Below, one piece after another: positions 24,238-31,508 of a DNA stretch of 41,126 nt (positions are counted from its first letter, which is position 1; each line of letters starts with the position of its first letter). Location: positions 1 to 41,126 of the forward strand of contig JAHDDY010000026.1 in assembly GCA_020629115.1 (NCBI GenBank), written 5' to 3'. Source of the stretch: Paracoccaceae bacterium (lineage in GTDB: Bacteria > Pseudomonadota > Alphaproteobacteria > Rhodobacterales > Rhodobacteraceae). The position numbers and the translations under genes are program-made. The notes under the pieces are model-generated. The model was not told the origin of the DNA. It searched no databases and saw only the letters and a list, made by a program, of their open reading frames with translations.

Positions 24238-24275
24238 CAGCGACTCCGCCGGGAGCGGGGAAAATGTCGAAAGGA

Positions 24276-25361
24276 TCACCCGTGGCGGCGCTGCTCGAAG
24301 TCGTCCCCGGGATGGACGGCCTCGGCCTCGTCGCCGCCATAGGCCTTCATGGCCAGGTCGATCAGCTCGTGGATCGCCTCGTCATGCTCGGTCGAGCGGT
24401 CCTCCAGCGCCTCGATGCGGCGGGCGAGGACGCTCAGCGCGCGCTCGATCCGGTCGAGCCGCTCGTCGGAGGCCGCGCCGCCCGATGCCGGAGCGGCCCG
24501 GCGCGGTGCCGCCGCCGCCGCGGGGGCCGGTTCCTCGATATCGGCGTGGATATCCTCGTTCTGCTGGTCCTCGATCACCGTCTCGACCATCGCGAGGTCG
24601 ATCTCGGTCGCCTCCTCCAGCGCCGCGAACATCATGATGCGGTTGGCCAGGGTGTTGATGAGACGCGGTACGCCGCCCGTCTGGTCGTAGATGCGCCCGA
24701 AGGCGTCGGGCGAGAAGGCGGGGTTGCCCTGCCAGCCGACCATCTCCAGCCGGTGGCGGATGTACTCCTCCGTCTCCTCCTCGCTCATGGAGGCGAGCTT
24801 GTAGGAGGCCATGATCCGCTGCTGGAGCTGCGCCAGATCCTTGTGCGCAAGGGTCTGGAGGAACTGCGGCTGGCCGAGCAGGAAGCTCTGGAAGAGCGGC
24901 TGCCCGCCGACGTTGAAGTTCGAGAGCATGCGCAGCTCTTCGAGCGCGCGCAGCGGCATGTTCTGCGCCTCGTCCACCACCAGCAGCACCCGGCGGCCCA
25001 TCTGGTTCTGCGCGATGAGGAATTCCTCGAAGGCGCTGATGAGATCCGCCTTGTCGCGGGTGTCCACGTCGATCTCGAAGGCGTTGCAGATGAGGCGGAT
25101 GCAGTCGTCCGCATCCACCTGCGTATTCCCGATCTGGGCCGCGACGATGTCGTTCTCGTCCAGCTCCGAGAAGAGCTGTCCCACGAGGGTCGACTTGCCG
25201 GTGCCGACCCCGCCGGTGATGACGATGAAACCCTCGCCCTGGTAGAGGCCGTACTTGAGGTACGACATCGCCTTCCGATGACCCTCGGACCCGAAGAAGA
25301 AGCGCGAATCCGGGGTCAGACGGAAGGGATTGGCCGCGAGGCCGTAGAATTCTTCGTACAT
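24276..25361 (-). CDS. XrtA-associated ExeA/GspA-like ATPase
   Basis: A 361-residue AAA+ ATPase of the general-secretion-pathway A / TniB-like group found in PEP-CTERM loci. It opens MYEEFYGLAANPFRLTPD, the ExeA-type start. Walker A is GGVGTGKS (50-57), Walker B is LLVVDEAQ (126-133), and a sensor region is FLLGQPQF. After residue ~270 comes an Ala/Pro-rich linker and a predicted coiled coil (about 296-335, with the heptad-like LDRIERALSVLARRIEALED). It probably energises assembly or secretion at the inner membrane. The ribosome-binding site is held in a 7-bp hairpin at 25364-25380. Confidence 0.9.
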   Translation of the reverse strand: MYEEFYGLAANPFRLTPDSRFFFGSEGHRKAMSYLKYGLYQGEGFIVITGGVGTGKSTLVGQLFSELDENDIVAAQIGNTQVDADDCIRLICNAFEIDVDTRDKADLISAFEEFLIAQNQMGRRVLLVVDEAQNMPLRALEELRMLSNFNVGGQPLFQSFLLGQPQFLQTLAHKDLAQLQQRIMASYKLASMSEEETEEYIRHRLEMVGWQGNPAFSPDAFGRIYDQTGGVPRLINTLANRIMMFAALEEATEIDLAMVETVIEDQQNEDIHADIEEPAPAAAAAPRRAAPASGGAASDERLDRIERALSVLARRIEALEDRSTEHDEAIHELIDLAMKAYGGDEAEAVHPGDDFEQRRHG

Positions 25362-25363
25362 GT

Positions 25364-25380
25364 CGTCACCCTCGGTGACG
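25364..25380 (-). promoter_or_regulatory. Hairpin enclosing the ATPase Shine-Dalgarno
   Basis: On the minus strand the arms CGTCACC and GGTGACG form a perfect 7-bp stem with loop GAG, ending 2 bases before the ATG at 25361. The only purine-rich ribosome-binding candidate (GAGGGTG) lies in the loop and 3' arm, so the folded RNA would hide it. Confidence 0.55.
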
Positions 25381-25395
25381 GCCCTCGACGGGCCG
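25379..25395 (-). other. Second stem-loop after the porin gene
   Basis: CGGCCC and GGGCCG form a 6-bp stem with loop TCGAC, 7 bases after the porin stop on the minus strand. It shares its last two bases with the hairpin that masks the ATPase ribosome-binding site, so the two may compete. It may protect the porin mRNA 3' end. Confidence 0.4.
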
Positions 25396-25402
25396 CGTGC
25401 GT

Positions 25403-27025
25403 TCAGAAGCTTGCGGTGACGCCGACCGTGCCGGCGTTCTCCTTGAACTCATCGAGGGAATCATCCGCGAATCGTTCCGTGTATGTGTATCGCCCGAAAA
25501 CATTGACAATTTCGGTAAGCTGGTAGTTCAGCCCCACTCCGAGCGAAAGCGTGTCGAAATCGTCGATGCTCGACCCGTCGACCGCGAAGCGGCTGTAGCC
25601 CGCGCCCAGCTCGCCCGACAGGCGGTTGGTGAGCGCGCGGGTCAGGCCGAGATTGGCCGAGACGACCGTCTCGTCCTCGAACACGCCGCCGAAATCGCGC
25701 TTCACGCCGGTCACGCCCGCCGTCCAGCCGGTCTTGCCGAGCGAGCCGGCGGCACTGGCCTGGACGGTGTCGACCACGGCATCCTCGTTCTGGATGGCGA
25801 AGGTGGGGGCGAGGTTGTTCTGGATGCCCTGCTCCAGCGCCGCCTGCAGCGCCTCGTCGTCGTCGAAGTTGGAGAACTGCACCCCGCGCCGCGCCGCGAC
25901 GTTGAGCTGGAGGTTGCGCCGCGCCGCGTAGCTGAGCGCCGCGCCGTAATCCACGCCGCCGTAGCGATAGCCCGCGAAGACCTGCGACGAGAGGCGCTCG
26001 TTCGGCTGGTAGCGCAGGCCGGCATTGCCGTAGACCCCGGCGAAGTCGTCCGACACGCCTTCGGAGAAATGGTCGTAGCCCGCGTTCCCGGTGACGGCCA
26101 GCGTGCGCGAGATCGGCACGTCCACGCTGACGTAGGAGGTCCAGCGGTCCAAGTCCTCGCCGTCGCCCTCGGGAGTGTAGCGTTCGAATTCCGTCTGTGC
26201 GGCCCAGCCGAGACGGCGGAACTTGCGCGGATCGGAGGAGAGGCCCGCCGACAGGGTCTGCGAATAGCCGCCCTCGACATCGTCGTCGTCGTAATACTCG
26301 CCGCGCAGGGTGTAGCGCAGCTCCGCATTGGCCCAGCCGCCAAGGTTCCGGCGCAGCGCCGGGCTGACGTAGCCGTAGAAGGCGCGGCTGCGGTCGTCGG
26401 CGTTGGCGACCGGGTTGCCGGAGAAGCGGTCGTCGGAGGTGACGTACACTTCCGAGACACCTGCCCCGAAATCGACCGACAGGAGGTTGGGCACGACCGA
26501 TGCCGACCATCCCGTGCTCAGCGCATGGCGCAGGCCGTCCTCGTTGGTATCGTTCAGGTACGTGTCGTAGCTGGCCGCATAGGAGAGCGTGCCGGACAGG
26601 CGGTCGCTGCGGATGCCGACATCGACCCCGGCGGTCGCCGTCAGGATCGTCTCGTCCTCCTCGAACCCGTCGGGCGCGAGGTCCACGTTGTCCGTATAGG
26701 TGACCGATCCCTGCACGTAGGGCGTGACCTCGGTGGTCCAGCGGCCCCGGCGGGCGGTCGTCGTCTCGCCGCGCGCGGCGGGCGCGGGGGTGGCCCCGTA
26801 GGCGCCGTAGGCACCGACGGGCGTGATCGCCCCGCCCTGGGACACCGCCCCGTAGGCATCGTCCGTAACCGGGATTCCGCTGGTGGCGTAGCCCCCCGAG
26901 TAGATGCGCTCGCCCGTCGTCTGGGCGACCAGCGCGGTCGAGGCGGCGGCTATGACGACGGCGCTGCCTGCGGCCAGAAGCTTGGTACGGGCAGACAGAC
27001 GGCTAGGCTTGGTTGTATGCTTCAT
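25403..27025 (-). CDS. XrtA-associated outer-membrane beta-barrel protein
   Basis: A 540-residue protein with a signal peptide (KLLAAGSAVVIAAASTALVAQ, probable cut after about residue 35) and a mature part dominated by alternating-residue strands rich in Tyr, Gly, Asp and Arg. It ends VTASF, with the terminal Phe expected for BamA-inserted barrels. This matches the uncharacterised large barrel protein found in PEP-CTERM loci. It may form the outer-membrane pore for the exopolysaccharide, since no Wza-like protein is encoded here; that is inference. The ATG at 27025 lies inside the kinase gene (23-base overlap) behind GGAAG. Two hairpins separate it from the ATPase gene. Confidence 0.82.
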   Translation of the reverse strand: MKHTTKPSRLSARTKLLAAGSAVVIAAASTALVAQTTGERIYSGGYATSGIPVTDDAYGAVSQGGAITPVGAYGAYGATPAPAARGETTTARRGRWTTEVTPYVQGSVTYTDNVDLAPDGFEEDETILTATAGVDVGIRSDRLSGTLSYAASYDTYLNDTNEDGLRHALSTGWSASVVPNLLSVDFGAGVSEVYVTSDDRFSGNPVANADDRSRAFYGYVSPALRRNLGGWANAELRYTLRGEYYDDDDVEGGYSQTLSAGLSSDPRKFRRLGWAAQTEFERYTPEGDGEDLDRWTSYVSVDVPISRTLAVTGNAGYDHFSEGVSDDFAGVYGNAGLRYQPNERLSSQVFAGYRYGGVDYGAALSYAARRNLQLNVAARRGVQFSNFDDDEALQAALEQGIQNNLAPTFAIQNEDAVVDTVQASAAGSLGKTGWTAGVTGVKRDFGGVFEDETVVSANLGLTRALTNRLSGELGAGYSRFAVDGSSIDDFDTLSLGVGLNYQLTEIVNVFGRYTYTERFADDSLDEFKENAGTVGVTASF

Positions 27026-28034
27026 AATAGCTTCCGAATTGTTCGGTGCGATTCCCGACTGTCGTCTTGTTGAGCACCAGGTTGACGTTCTGGTCCGTCA
27101 CAAGCAAATCCAGTGCCGAGTCGACGGCACTGCGCGAAGTTCTTTCGGCATCGACCACCATGACGACCTGTCCGGCATGCTCGGCGAGGGCCACCGGCTC
27201 GGTGCTGGCGAGGAGGGGCGGGGCGTCGAAGATGATGATGCGGTCGTTGTAGCGGGTGGCCATGTCCGCCACGAGCGTCTCCATTCGCTCGCCCCCGAAC
27301 AGGTCGGTCGCGGAGGCGACCATCGCGCCGGCGGCGAGGTAGGTGAGCGGATGCTCGTGCTCGCGCAGCATGACCTCCGGCAACAGCGAGTCGTCGTCGA
27401 GCAACAGGTCGGTGAGGCCGGGCAGGTCGTTGCGCAGGCCCAGGATCTTCGACATGGAGGGCCGGGCCACGTCCCCGTCGACCAGCAGCACGTTCAGCCC
27501 CTCGTCGAAGATGATCGACAGCGCCAGGTTCATCGCGACGAAGCTCTTGCCCTCGCTGGGTCGGGCGCTGGTGACGACGATGACGTGGTTGCGGTCCTCC
27601 CGCCCCTCCTTCTTGCGCGCCGAGAGCGACATGCGCTGCATCAGGCGGCGCTTGATGAGGCGGAATTCCTCGGAGATGCGCGAGCGGCGGACCTTGGGCG
27701 TGATGAAGCCGAACTTCTCCAGCCGCTTGTGGTCGAAGGCGAACTCGCGGCTGCGCGCGGAGGGGTCCTGCGGTTCCGGCGCGGCCTTCGCCGCCGGGGC
27801 GGGCTTCGGCGCGACGGGGGCCTTCGCTTTCGCCTTCGTTTCCGCCTTTCGGATCGGAATCGGGGCTTTCGGCGCGTCCTCGCTTGCATGGTCGCGTTCC
27901 CAGGCCTCGATGTCGTGATCCACCGCCTGCGCCTTGCGAGACGGTTTTCCGGGGCCGGGAGCGAGGCGGCCCGGTTGGGCCGGGCGCGTGGATCGCTCGT
28001 TCTGTATCGCGGTCACGCGATCAATGATGCTCAT
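27003..28034 (-). CDS. XrtA-associated tyrosine autokinase (CpsD/CapB type)
   Basis: A 343-residue bacterial tyrosine kinase domain protein. An Ala/Lys/Pro-rich N-terminal region (about 1-95) precedes the kinase. The Walker A motif is ARPSEGKS (157-164), Walker A' is VLLVDGDVARPS (182-193), and Walker B is IIIFDAPPLL. The C-terminal tyrosine cluster is short: YYEAYNQA. BY-kinases control polymer length through cyclic autophosphorylation together with a Wzz-like activator, here the gene 65 bases upstream. The ATG is preceded by GGGAGAAA. Its 3' end overlaps the barrel gene start. Confidence 0.91.
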   Translation of the reverse strand: MSIIDRVTAIQNERSTRPAQPGRLAPGPGKPSRKAQAVDHDIEAWERDHASEDAPKAPIPIRKAETKAKAKAPVAPKPAPAAKAAPEPQDPSARSREFAFDHKRLEKFGFITPKVRRSRISEEFRLIKRRLMQRMSLSARKKEGREDRNHVIVVTSARPSEGKSFVAMNLALSIIFDEGLNVLLVDGDVARPSMSKILGLRNDLPGLTDLLLDDDSLLPEVMLREHEHPLTYLAAGAMVASATDLFGGERMETLVADMATRYNDRIIIFDAPPLLASTEPVALAEHAGQVVMVVDAERTSRSAVDSALDLLVTDQNVNLVLNKTTVGNRTEQFGSYYEAYNQA

Positions 28035-28099
28035 GGACGGTTTCTCCCGCGTCGGTCGCGGCGGCCCGGTGGCGCGCCGCCCGCTGGTATGGTCTCGGA

Positions 28100-29866
28100 T
28101 CAGCCGAAGAGGCCGCGGATGGATTGCAGCGCGCCGCCCACGTTGGGTCGCCAGAGCGAGACGTGGTAGCGGTACGTGACCCAGGCGAAGATCGTGACGA
28201 GGGCCGCGACGATGGCGAGATAGGCGAGGTTGCCCGCCAGGGTGCGCGTGCGCTGCCCCGCCGTGCCGATCATCGAGATGCCGCCCAGGACAGGCAGGTC
28301 GAAGGAATTCTTCATGTGCGAGATGGTCGGCATGTTGTCGGCCATCTGGATGCGCATGAAGGCCGCGCCGACGCCCGCGCCGACCGCCATCAGCCCCGCC
28401 CCGAGGAACAGGATCAATCGGTTCGGTCCGGCGGGCGTCACGGAGACCTGCGGCGGCTCGATCACGCGGAACTCGACGAGATTCTGGCGGTTCGGGTCGC
28501 CGATGGCGATGAGCTTCTCCAGCCGCGCGCGGTGACGCTCGGTCTCGGCGGCGTACTTGCCGCGCTCGCTTTCGAGCTTCTTGTAGTTTTGCAGGATCTC
28601 CGGCTGGCGGGCGAGGGTGGCCTGGAGCTGCGGGATATCGTTGCGCAGTTCGGCAATCTTGGCCTCCGTGACGGTCAGGCGGTTCCGGCGCTGGTCGATC
28701 TGGAGTCGCAGGTCGGCGATGGCCGGGTTGGGACCGTAGATCTCGCGGGGCGGGGTCTGCTCGACCGGGCGGTTGCTCTCGATCTGCCACTGCCGGTACT
28801 CGGCGTCGATCTGCGCGTTGTGGGCGATGGCGGCCTGGATGCGCTGCTGGAGCGCGGCGCTCGCCGCCTGGGCGGCGGCCTGCATCTGCGACAGCTGCGC
28901 CTGCACGTTGGCGGCCCGCGCCTGGGCGGCGGCGACGTCCGGGTGCTGCGGCGTCAGGCGCTGCAGAAGCTGGTTGACCTCGCCCTGGACGGCGCTCGCC
29001 TGGGCCTGGAAGGCCTGGAGCTGCTGTTCCTCCAGCGTCGGGCCTTGCGGGATGGGCATCCGCGCGCCGGTGGGCGGCGGGATGTAGGGCCGCTGCGCCT
29101 GCGGCTGCTGGACCACCCGTTCGAGCACCTGCGGCGGCGTGCCGGCCAGCCGCGAGCGCAGGCTCGACAGTTCCTGCTGATAGAGCAGGCGGTCGCCTTC
29201 GAGCTGCGAGAGCTGCGCCTCGATCCCGCGCTTCTCGCTCGCCACCGCCGGCGCGCCGGACAGCTCGTCGCGGTACTGACGCTCGTGCTCGGCGATCTTC
29301 GCCTCGACCTCGGCCAGACGGGCCGACGATTCCTTGAGTTGCGTCTCCACGTAGCGGCGAACCGATTCGCTGTCGCTGCTGTCCACGCCCGACCGGATGA
29401 GGCCCTCTTCGAGGAACAGGTCCAGAAGCGCCTGCACCACGTCGCGCGCGCGCTCCGGCTTGCCGCTGGAGAATTCGATGTTGTAGAAGTCCTGCCCCTG
29501 CCGCTTGAGGATCATGTCCTCGCTCAGGGTGCTGACCAGCGTTTCCCAGTCGCGCTTGTCGTTCAGCGTCAGGTCGAGGTCGGTCCGGCGGATGACCTCC
29601 TCGATATTGGGCCGCGCGTACATGGATTTCCGCACGTTCTCGATGACCGCCGCCGGGTCCGAGATATTCAGCTCCCGGCCCACGATCTTCTGCATCAACG
29701 AGGTGGTGTCGACGAAGACGGTGGCCCGGGAGGTGTAGACGTCCTTGGCCGAGGCCGCGAAGAACGCGCCCACCAGCCCGACGATACCCGTCACCGCTAG
29801 GATGCTCCATCGCCGCTTCCACAGCTCCGAGAGGTAGTGCAGAAGCTGGAATTTCAGTTCGCCCAT
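28100..29866 (-). CDS. XrtA-associated chain-length determinant (Wzz/GumC-like)
   Basis: A 588-residue polysaccharide co-polymerase. An N-terminal span (about 21-39) and a C-terminal span (about 545-570) flank a large periplasmic part with long predicted coiled coils (about 165-250 and 280-440), including Gln/Ala-rich stretches and a Pro-rich insert around 250-275. The start MGELKFQLLHYLSELWKRRW is the common XrtA-locus form. It follows GGGGAAG, so the upstream in-frame start at 29941 is unlikely. It regulates exopolysaccharide chain length and activates the separate tyrosine kinase encoded next. It is the first gene of the minus-strand operon. A Wza-type export lipoprotein, often adjacent in such loci, is absent. 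Confidence 0.92.
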   Translation of the reverse strand: MGELKFQLLHYLSELWKRRWSILAVTGIVGLVGAFFAASAKDVYTSRATVFVDTTSLMQKIVGRELNISDPAAVIENVRKSMYARPNIEEVIRRTDLDLTLNDKRDWETLVSTLSEDMILKRQGQDFYNIEFSSGKPERARDVVQALLDLFLEEGLIRSGVDSSDSESVRRYVETQLKESSARLAEVEAKIAEHERQYRDELSGAPAVASEKRGIEAQLSQLEGDRLLYQQELSSLRSRLAGTPPQVLERVVQQPQAQRPYIPPPTGARMPIPQGPTLEEQQLQAFQAQASAVQGEVNQLLQRLTPQHPDVAAAQARAANVQAQLSQMQAAAQAASAALQQRIQAAIAHNAQIDAEYRQWQIESNRPVEQTPPREIYGPNPAIADLRLQIDQRRNRLTVTEAKIAELRNDIPQLQATLARQPEILQNYKKLESERGKYAAETERHRARLEKLIAIGDPNRQNLVEFRVIEPPQVSVTPAGPNRLILFLGAGLMAVGAGVGAAFMRIQMADNMPTISHMKNSFDLPVLGGISMIGTAGQRTRTLAGNLAYLAIVAALVTIFAWVTYRYHVSLWRPNVGGALQSIRGLFG

Positions 29867-30018
29867 CGTGTCTTCCCCATCCGCGCCGTCCTGGCCGTGG
29901 TGCTCGATCGTGAGGGGGCACTGTACGGGTGGACTGGTCATGATCCGGTTAACCGCACCCGAAAGAAGGACGGGGTGGACGACAGGCGCCGTCCCGGGGG
30001 GGAGAAAAGGCGCGCCTC

Positions 30019-30047
30019 ACGATAATGTTGGTATCATGTACGGCCAA
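30019..30047 (-). promoter_or_regulatory. Candidate promoter of the XrtA operon
   Basis: On the minus strand TTGGCC (30047-30042), 17 bases, then TATCGT (30024-30019). It lies about 150 bases before the first XrtA-locus start, in the least GC-rich part of the 253-base divergent gap. The hexamer matches are partial. The rest of the gap shows no other clear signal. Confidence 0.35.
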
Positions 30048-30119
30048 ACCGATGTTCATGAGTCCTAGATCGAAACCCGATGGCGTCCGATGGAAGAGCC
30101 GGGCCTTGGAGGGACGACG

Positions 30120-30437
30120 ATGCGCTGGATCATGGGTCTTCTCGTCGTTCTCGCCCTGCTGACGGGCACGGCGCCGGACGTGGCCGGGGATGCCCGGATC
30201 GCCGCCGTCCCCGTGTCGACGGCGGCGGTATCCGGGCCGTCCGGCGAGGCCACCTGCGAGGAATGCCGCGAGATCGTCTCCGACTGTCCCGCGCCGTCCT
30301 GCAAGATGCCGGGCGTGTTCGAGGGGCGGGTGGAGGCGGAACCGGCGCATCCCGTGCGAATCGGGGCGCGGATGGCGGGCGACACCCGGGCGTCCGGCCT
30401 CGTGCCGTCCCCGGTCCCGCCGCCGCCGCGAGGGTGA
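30120..30437 (+). CDS. Small secreted four-cysteine protein
   Basis: A 105-residue protein with a strong signal peptide (MRWIMGLLVVLALLTGTA, probable cleavage near residue 22). The mature part has exactly four cysteines in a 22-residue block: CEEC, then C after six residues (SDCPAP), then C after four more, followed by a Pro-rich tail ending PPPPRG. I know no named family. The cysteines could form disulfides or bind a metal or cluster in the periplasm. A very good ribosome-binding site, GGAGGG at 30108-30113, fixes the start at 30120 rather than the upstream in-frame ATG at 30090. It precedes the duplicated DoxX-like gene by 81 bases on the same strand. Confidence 0.7.
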   Translation: MRWIMGLLVVLALLTGTAPDVAGDARIAAVPVSTAAVSGPSGEATCEECREIVSDCPAPSCKMPGVFEGRVEAEPAHPVRIGARMAGDTRASGLVPSPVPPPPRG

Positions 30438-30453
30438 GACGACGCTGTCGAAC

Positions 30454-30469
30454 GGGCCGTATAAGGCCC
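30454..30469 (+). other. Stem-loop between the four-cysteine gene and the DoxX-like gene
   Basis: GGGCC and GGCCC pair around a 6-base AT-rich loop, with further pairing of ACG to CGT outside across a bulge. A pyrimidine-rich tract follows (30477-30500). It could be a weak terminator or leader element. Confidence 0.3.
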
Positions 30470-30518
30470 CGTCCGGCGCTTCTTCCCTTCCCCTTTACAG
30501 AATCACGGAACCAGAACG

Positions 30519-31421
30519 ATGGAACACCTCTCCAACAGGGCGGGGCCGTTGCCCCGCGCCCATTACGCGCTCGCCCTGCGCGTCGGCCTCGGCGGCGTCT
30601 TCGTCATCGGCGGCCTCGCCAAGCTCTCGCGCCTTCTCTCGCCGTCGCAGGCCGACGGCATCGTGGCCCAGTACATGGGGCCGCTCGGCTACATCAACGA
30701 AACCTTCCAGCAATGGCTGTTCGAAAGCTGGCTCGGGATGATCCTGACGCCGTGGAACTTCCTCACGCTCCTGTCGGGCTTCGAGCTGATCTCCGGGCTG
30801 ATGCTGATCGCGGGTCTCTTCGTCCGTCCGCTGGCGCTGGTCTGGGCACCGTTGCTCTGGACCTTCGTCTTCTCGCTTCCCGTCGTGACGACGCCGGGCG
30901 AGATGATCGACGCGCCGACCTACACCTCGCCGGCGATGTTCGTGCAGGTGCGCGACATCGCGCTCTCGGGCCTCTTCGTCGCGCTCTACAATTTCGGCCC
31001 CGGCACGACGAGCGTGGACGCGCGCCGCCACGGGGCGGTCCTCGTCCCGGATATCGACCGGGATGCCCTCCTCCTGCTCATGCGCTGGTCGCTCGCGGTG
31101 GCCTTCGTCATCGGCGGCCTGTTCCACGGCTTCCCGAAGATCGCCAGCTTCGGCACGCCGGGCCTGATCCTCGCGGTCGTCGGCATCGGCCTCGCCGCCG
31201 GATACGGCACGCGGGTCTTCGCCGCCGCCGCCTGCGCGGTGCTGGTCGTCTACATGCTCGGCAAACTGGGGGCGGCCTCGGGCGTGCTGGGCTATCTCAA
31301 CTCGATCAAGCGCGAGATCGGCCTGCTCGCCGGGGCGGCGGTGGTGGCCCATGCGGGGGGCGGGCGGTATTTCACCGTCGATGCCCTGCGCCGACGACCG
31401 CCTTCCGTGCAGGCGGGCTGA
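30519..31421 (+). CDS. Two-module DoxX-like membrane protein
   Basis: A 300-residue inner-membrane protein, about twice the usual DoxX length. The halves resemble each other: LGGVFVIGGLAKLSRL (near 24-40) against LAVAFVIGGLFHGFPKI (near 190-206), and RDIALSGLFVALYNFGPGTTSVDA (ending near 170) against REIGLLAGAAVVAHAGGGRYFTVDA. Each half would give about four helices. DoxX-type proteins have been linked to thiol/redox and thiosulfate metabolism, but this protein's role is not evident. It may act with the four-cysteine secreted protein encoded just upstream. A 9-bp stem follows the stop. Confidence 0.82.
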   Translation: MEHLSNRAGPLPRAHYALALRVGLGGVFVIGGLAKLSRLLSPSQADGIVAQYMGPLGYINETFQQWLFESWLGMILTPWNFLTLLSGFELISGLMLIAGLFVRPLALVWAPLLWTFVFSLPVVTTPGEMIDAPTYTSPAMFVQVRDIALSGLFVALYNFGPGTTSVDARRHGAVLVPDIDRDALLLLMRWSLAVAFVIGGLFHGFPKIASFGTPGLILAVVGIGLAAGYGTRVFAAAACAVLVVYMLGKLGAASGVLGYLNSIKREIGLLAGAAVVAHAGGGRYFTVDALRRRPPSVQAG

Positions 31422-31428
31422 GCGGGCA

Positions 31429-31456
31429 GGGTGCCGGCGTTCCCCATCCGGCACCC
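31429..31456 (+). terminator. Terminator-like hairpin after the DoxX-like gene
   Basis: GGGTGCCGG and CCGGCACCC form a perfect 9-bp stem with a 10-base loop, 7 bases after the stop codon. It is followed by TTGTCG rather than a full T-run. The location and stem strength favour termination before mfd. Confidence 0.6.
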
Positions 31457-31478
31457 TTGTCGCGCCGCGCTTGAAACC

Positions 31479-31508
31479 ATGCCCCGCGCGGGATACCTCG
31501 CGGGGCAT
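31479..31508 (+). promoter_or_regulatory. Hairpin that includes the mfd start codon
   Basis: A perfect 10-bp stem has arms ATGCCCCGCG and CGCGGGGCAT and a 10-base loop. The last AT of the 3' arm is the first two bases of the mfd ATG at 31507. Folded RNA would bury the start codon and the bases where a ribosome-binding site would lie. Confidence 0.55.

Noticed and set aside
28124-29800. Plus-strand open frame opposite the chain-length determinant gene
   Set aside because: Its translation is rich in Arg, Gly and Asp with no recognisable domain, while the minus strand encodes a full Wzz-like protein.
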